From positions 1 through 7,490 of the forward strand of contig JAIRKV010000096.1 in assembly GCA_031259935.1 (NCBI GenBank): a stretch of 7,490 nucleotides of DNA, read 5' to 3'. Both the position numbers and the translations under genes were made by a program. Origin of the DNA: Prevotellaceae bacterium. Its GTDB lineage: Bacteria > Bacteroidota > Bacteroidia > Bacteroidales > UBA932. The notes below the pieces were generated by a model. It ran no database searches. It saw only the letters and a list, made by a program, of their open reading frames with translations, and was not told the origin of the DNA. Positions 5,337 through 7,490 of this stretch are shown here, one piece after another (the first letter of the stretch is position 1; each line of letters starts with the position of its first letter).

Positions 5337-7001
5337 ATGTGTGGAATAACAGCAATATTCGAAATTAAGAGAAAAGACGAAGTACTTAGAAAACAAGCGT
5401 TAATAATGTCAAAACGCATTCGTCACAGAGGACCCGACTGGAGTGGAATTTATTCAAGTAAAAGGGCTATTCTTGCTCACGAACGACTTTCAATTGTTGA
5501 TCCCGCTTCGGGCGGACAGCCATTGAAAAGCAAAGATGGCAAACTGATTTTGGCGGTAAACGGCGAAATATACAATCATCGCGAAATACGCGAGCAGTTA
5601 AAAGACGAATACGAATTTCAAACAGGCTCGGATTGTGAAGTAATTCTCGCTTTGTACAGAAAAAAAGGCGTAAATTGCATTGAAGATTTAAATGGTATTT
5701 TTGCTTTTGCCTTATATGATGAAGAAAAAGATGCATATCTGATTGCCCGCGACCATATTGGCATAATTCCACTGTATATTGGATACGATGTTGATGGACA
5801 CGTACTTGTATCTTCCGAACTGAAAGGATTGGATGGTTTTGCCGTAAAATACGAACCATTTCTTCCGGGTCATTATTTGTACAGCGAAGATAAAAAATTG
5901 ACTAAATGGTATGTGCGCGACTGGATGGATTATGAAAACGTAAAAAACGGCGATGCCGATGTGCAAAAACTGCACGACTCGTTGCAGGTTGCCGTACAGC
6001 GACAGTTGATGAGCGATGTGCCTTATGGCGTTCTTTTGTCGGGCGGACTGGATTCGTCCATAACTTCTGCAATTGCCAAACAGTATGCAGCCAAACGTAT
6101 CGAAACAGACGGAAAATCGGATGCATGGTGGCCTCAACTTCATTCTTTTGCTATCGGATTAAAAGATTCGCCCGACCTGGCAGCCGCCCAAAAAGCAGCC
6201 GACCATATAGGCACGGTTCATCACGAAATACATTATACCATACAGGAAGGTTTGGATGCTTTGCGAGATGTAATATATTACATCGAAACGTATGATGTAA
6301 CAACAGTACGCGCCTCTACGCCAATGTATCTGGTTGCCCGCGTTATCAAAAGTATGGGAATAAAAATGGTGCTTAGCGGCGAAGGCGCAGACGAAGTGTT
6401 CGGCGGTTACCTTTATTTTCACAAAGCGCCGGATGCGAAATCGTTTCATGAAGAAACTCTTCGTAAAATCAGCAAACTGTATTTATACGACTGTCTCAGA
6501 GCAAATAAAAGTTTAAGCGCATGGGGAGTCGAAGGGCGAGTGCCTTTTCTCGACAAAGAATTTCTTGATGTTGCCATGCGTTTAAATCCCGAAGCAAAAA
6601 TGGCGCCGGGAAATGTGATAGAGAAAAAAATCCTTCGCGAAGCCTTTTCATCTCTGCTTCCTGCCGAGATTGCATGGCGACAGAAAGAGCAGTTTTCGGA
6701 TGGCGTAGGCTACGGATGGATTGATACTTTGCGAAAAATTACGTCAGAGCAGGTATCCGACGAACAAATGACAAACGCAGCGCTGCGGTTCCCGATAAAT
6801 ACTCCGCAAAATAAGGAAGAATATTATTACAGATCTATTTTTGAAGAACATTTTCCAAGCGAAAGTGCAGCGCGAAGCGTTCCATCGGTACCAAGCGTGG
6901 CATGTTCTACAGCCGAGGCTCTGGCTTGGGACAAATCGTTTGCCAGCATGAACGAACCAAGCGGCAGAGCTATAAAAGGAATACATGAAAACAGTTATTA
7001 A
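5337..7001 (+). CDS. asnB: Asparagine synthetase B, glutamine-hydrolysing
   Basis: AsnB makes asparagine from aspartate, glutamine and ATP in the cytosol. The 554 residues equal the length of E. coli AsnB. The N-terminal class II glutaminase domain (about 1-200) begins MCGITAIF, giving the catalytic Cys2 after Met removal. Arg50 (HERLSIVD), Asn75-Gly-Glu (AVNGEIYNH) and Asp99 (TGSDCEV) match the glutamine-binding positions. The C-terminal synthetase domain (about 210-550) has the ATP pyrophosphatase loop SGGLDSS at 235-241, SGEGADEVFGGY at 347-358 and GVEGRVPFLDKEFL near 397-410. The tail PSVACSTAEALAWD through PSGRAIKGIHENSY is E. coli-like and shows that the gene is complete. The start is fixed by the required Met-Cys. 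It is a stand-alone gene with a possible promoter at 5265-5295, and it converges on the DUF4010 gene with a 91-nt gap. Confidence 0.97.
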   Translation: MCGITAIFEIKRKDEVLRKQALIMSKRIRHRGPDWSGIYSSKRAILAHERLSIVDPASGGQPLKSKDGKLILAVNGEIYNHREIREQLKDEYEFQTGSDCEVILALYRKKGVNCIEDLNGIFAFALYDEEKDAYLIARDHIGIIPLYIGYDVDGHVLVSSELKGLDGFAVKYEPFLPGHYLYSEDKKLTKWYVRDWMDYENVKNGDADVQKLHDSLQVAVQRQLMSDVPYGVLLSGGLDSSITSAIAKQYAAKRIETDGKSDAWWPQLHSFAIGLKDSPDLAAAQKAADHIGTVHHEIHYTIQEGLDALRDVIYYIETYDVTTVRASTPMYLVARVIKSMGIKMVLSGEGADEVFGGYLYFHKAPDAKSFHEETLRKISKLYLYDCLRANKSLSAWGVEGRVPFLDKEFLDVAMRLNPEAKMAPGNVIEKKILREAFSSLLPAEIAWRQKEQFSDGVGYGWIDTLRKITSEQVSDEQMTNAALRFPINTPQNKEEYYYRSIFEEHFPSESAARSVPSVPSVACSTAEALAWDKSFASMNEPSGRAIKGIHENSY

Positions 7002-7050
7002 TCAGTCGTTCCTTAATAAGCGCTGAAATCATTTGTTATAAATACAAATG
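7002..7050 (-). repeat. Partial module E copy between asnB and the DUF4010 gene
   Basis: On the minus strand a hairpin CATTTGT / ACAAATG (7050-7044 with 7036-7030) is followed after 9 nt (ATTTCAGCG) by CTTATTAAGGAACGACTGA. In module E copy 1, CATTTAT / ATAAATG is followed after 9 nt (ATTTCGCCA) by CTTTTTAAGGAGCGACTA. The A-T to G-C change on both sides of the stem preserves pairing. It lies just past the asnB stop and 42 nt after the DUF4010 stop. It might act as a weak terminator, but no T-run follows. Confidence 0.55.
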
Positions 7051-7092
7051 ACATATAATAATTTAAATACTATTGTTTACTGTCTTTTTATT

Positions 7093-7490
7093 TCACAAAA
7101 AAATCAACAATATGGCATTAATCAAACTTACAACCGCAAATCCTGCCGACAGTGGCTTGCGGATGGTTTTGGATCCTAAAAACAGAGAATATATGAATTT
7201 GACAATATTGTTGCTGAGCGTTGCTATAAATGTTGATAAAATTATTAACGATTCGGATAGTATGTAATCGCCCTGAAACAAATTGGTAATAAATGGTGTA
7301 ATATCCGTAATTCCGGCTGCAAACGATAGTGTTTTTAATCCCTGATAGCCAAATTCCTGAACTGTGTAGTGAATTATTAACGTAAACAGCACAAATAAAA
7401 CGGCAAAAATCAGCGCAACTTTGAACTCCAGCGGGTTTCTGTCGTCTTTTATGCTTTCCATCTGTTTCAACTGTTCGGACGCAGGCGGAT
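7093..7490 (-). CDS. DUF4010 / MgtC-SapB family membrane protein, C-terminal part (partial)
   Basis: Only the C-terminal part is present: the frame stays open from the TGA at 7093-7095 through the right edge, so the true start is outside the window. A TTG at 7470 is not needed as a start, because the open frame continues upstream as PPASEQ. About 132 residues are visible. After a short polar linker (SIKDDRNPLEFK) come likely membrane segments VALIFAVLFVLFTLIIHY, a stretch around GLKTLSFAAGITDITPFI, LIILSTFIATLSNNIVKF and a terminal AGFAVVSLINAILLIF. The NPLEFK...GITD...NNIVKF pattern matches my memory of DUF4010, the domain that usually follows an MgtC/SapB domain in inner-membrane proteins of about 400 residues. 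The function is unknown. The N-terminal domain cannot be checked here. Confidence 0.78.
   Translation of the reverse strand, partial: PPASEQLKQMESIKDDRNPLEFKVALIFAVLFVLFTLIIHYTVQEFGYQGLKTLSFAAGITDITPFITNLFQGDYILSESLIILSTFIATLSNNIVKFIYSLFLGSKTIRKPLSAGFAVVSLINAILLIFL

Noticed and set aside
7073..7267. 64-codon plus-strand open frame
   Set aside because: It is antisense to the DUF4010 coding region, whose protein is recognisable.

Overview
The window looks like chromosomal DNA from a Bacteroidota bacterium, probably Bacteroidales. The pyrH and frr products resemble Bacteroides homologues, including an RRF C-terminus ending KEKEIMTV. Promoter-like sites fit the Bacteroides type (TTTG about 19 nt before TAnnTTTG), clear Shine-Dalgarno sites are lacking, and intergenic DNA is very AT-rich. 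Genus cannot be told from the sequence.

Layout: positions 1-1730 hold no credible gene and consist almost entirely of interspersed repeats. From 1816 to 3254 a two-gene plus-strand unit encodes a CvpA-family membrane protein and a serine O-acetyltransferase. Converging on it from the other strand (4626 to 3307) is a pyrH-frr unit: UMP kinase, then ribosome recycling factor. A second gene-free, repeat-bearing stretch (about 4670-5336) separates pyrH from a complete glutamine-hydrolysing asparagine synthetase, asnB (5337-7001, plus strand). The right edge cuts a minus-strand gene for a DUF4010 (MgtC/SapB-associated) membrane protein, of which only the C-terminal part is present.

The genes are ordinary housekeeping and amino-acid metabolism: the first committed step to cysteine, asparagine synthesis, pyrimidine nucleotide supply and ribosome recycling. 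They form separate short transcription units, and nothing suggests a dedicated multi-gene system.

The unusual content is in the non-coding DNA. At least five recurring modules (called A to E here) occur as A-B-C-D-E-B'-D'-A'-C'-E' in the first 1.7 kb. A reverse-complement E copy lies upstream of pyrH and a partial one lies after asnB. Some modules carry cross-shaped palindromes with the CGTCATTGCGA / GAAGCAATCCAGA signature. Module C can be seen as a filled site next to a related empty site, with a possible 4-bp target duplication. Module E keeps a hairpin through paired base changes in three copies. These are the best leads; no CRISPR array, tRNA, rRNA, transposase or toxin-antitoxin gene was seen.
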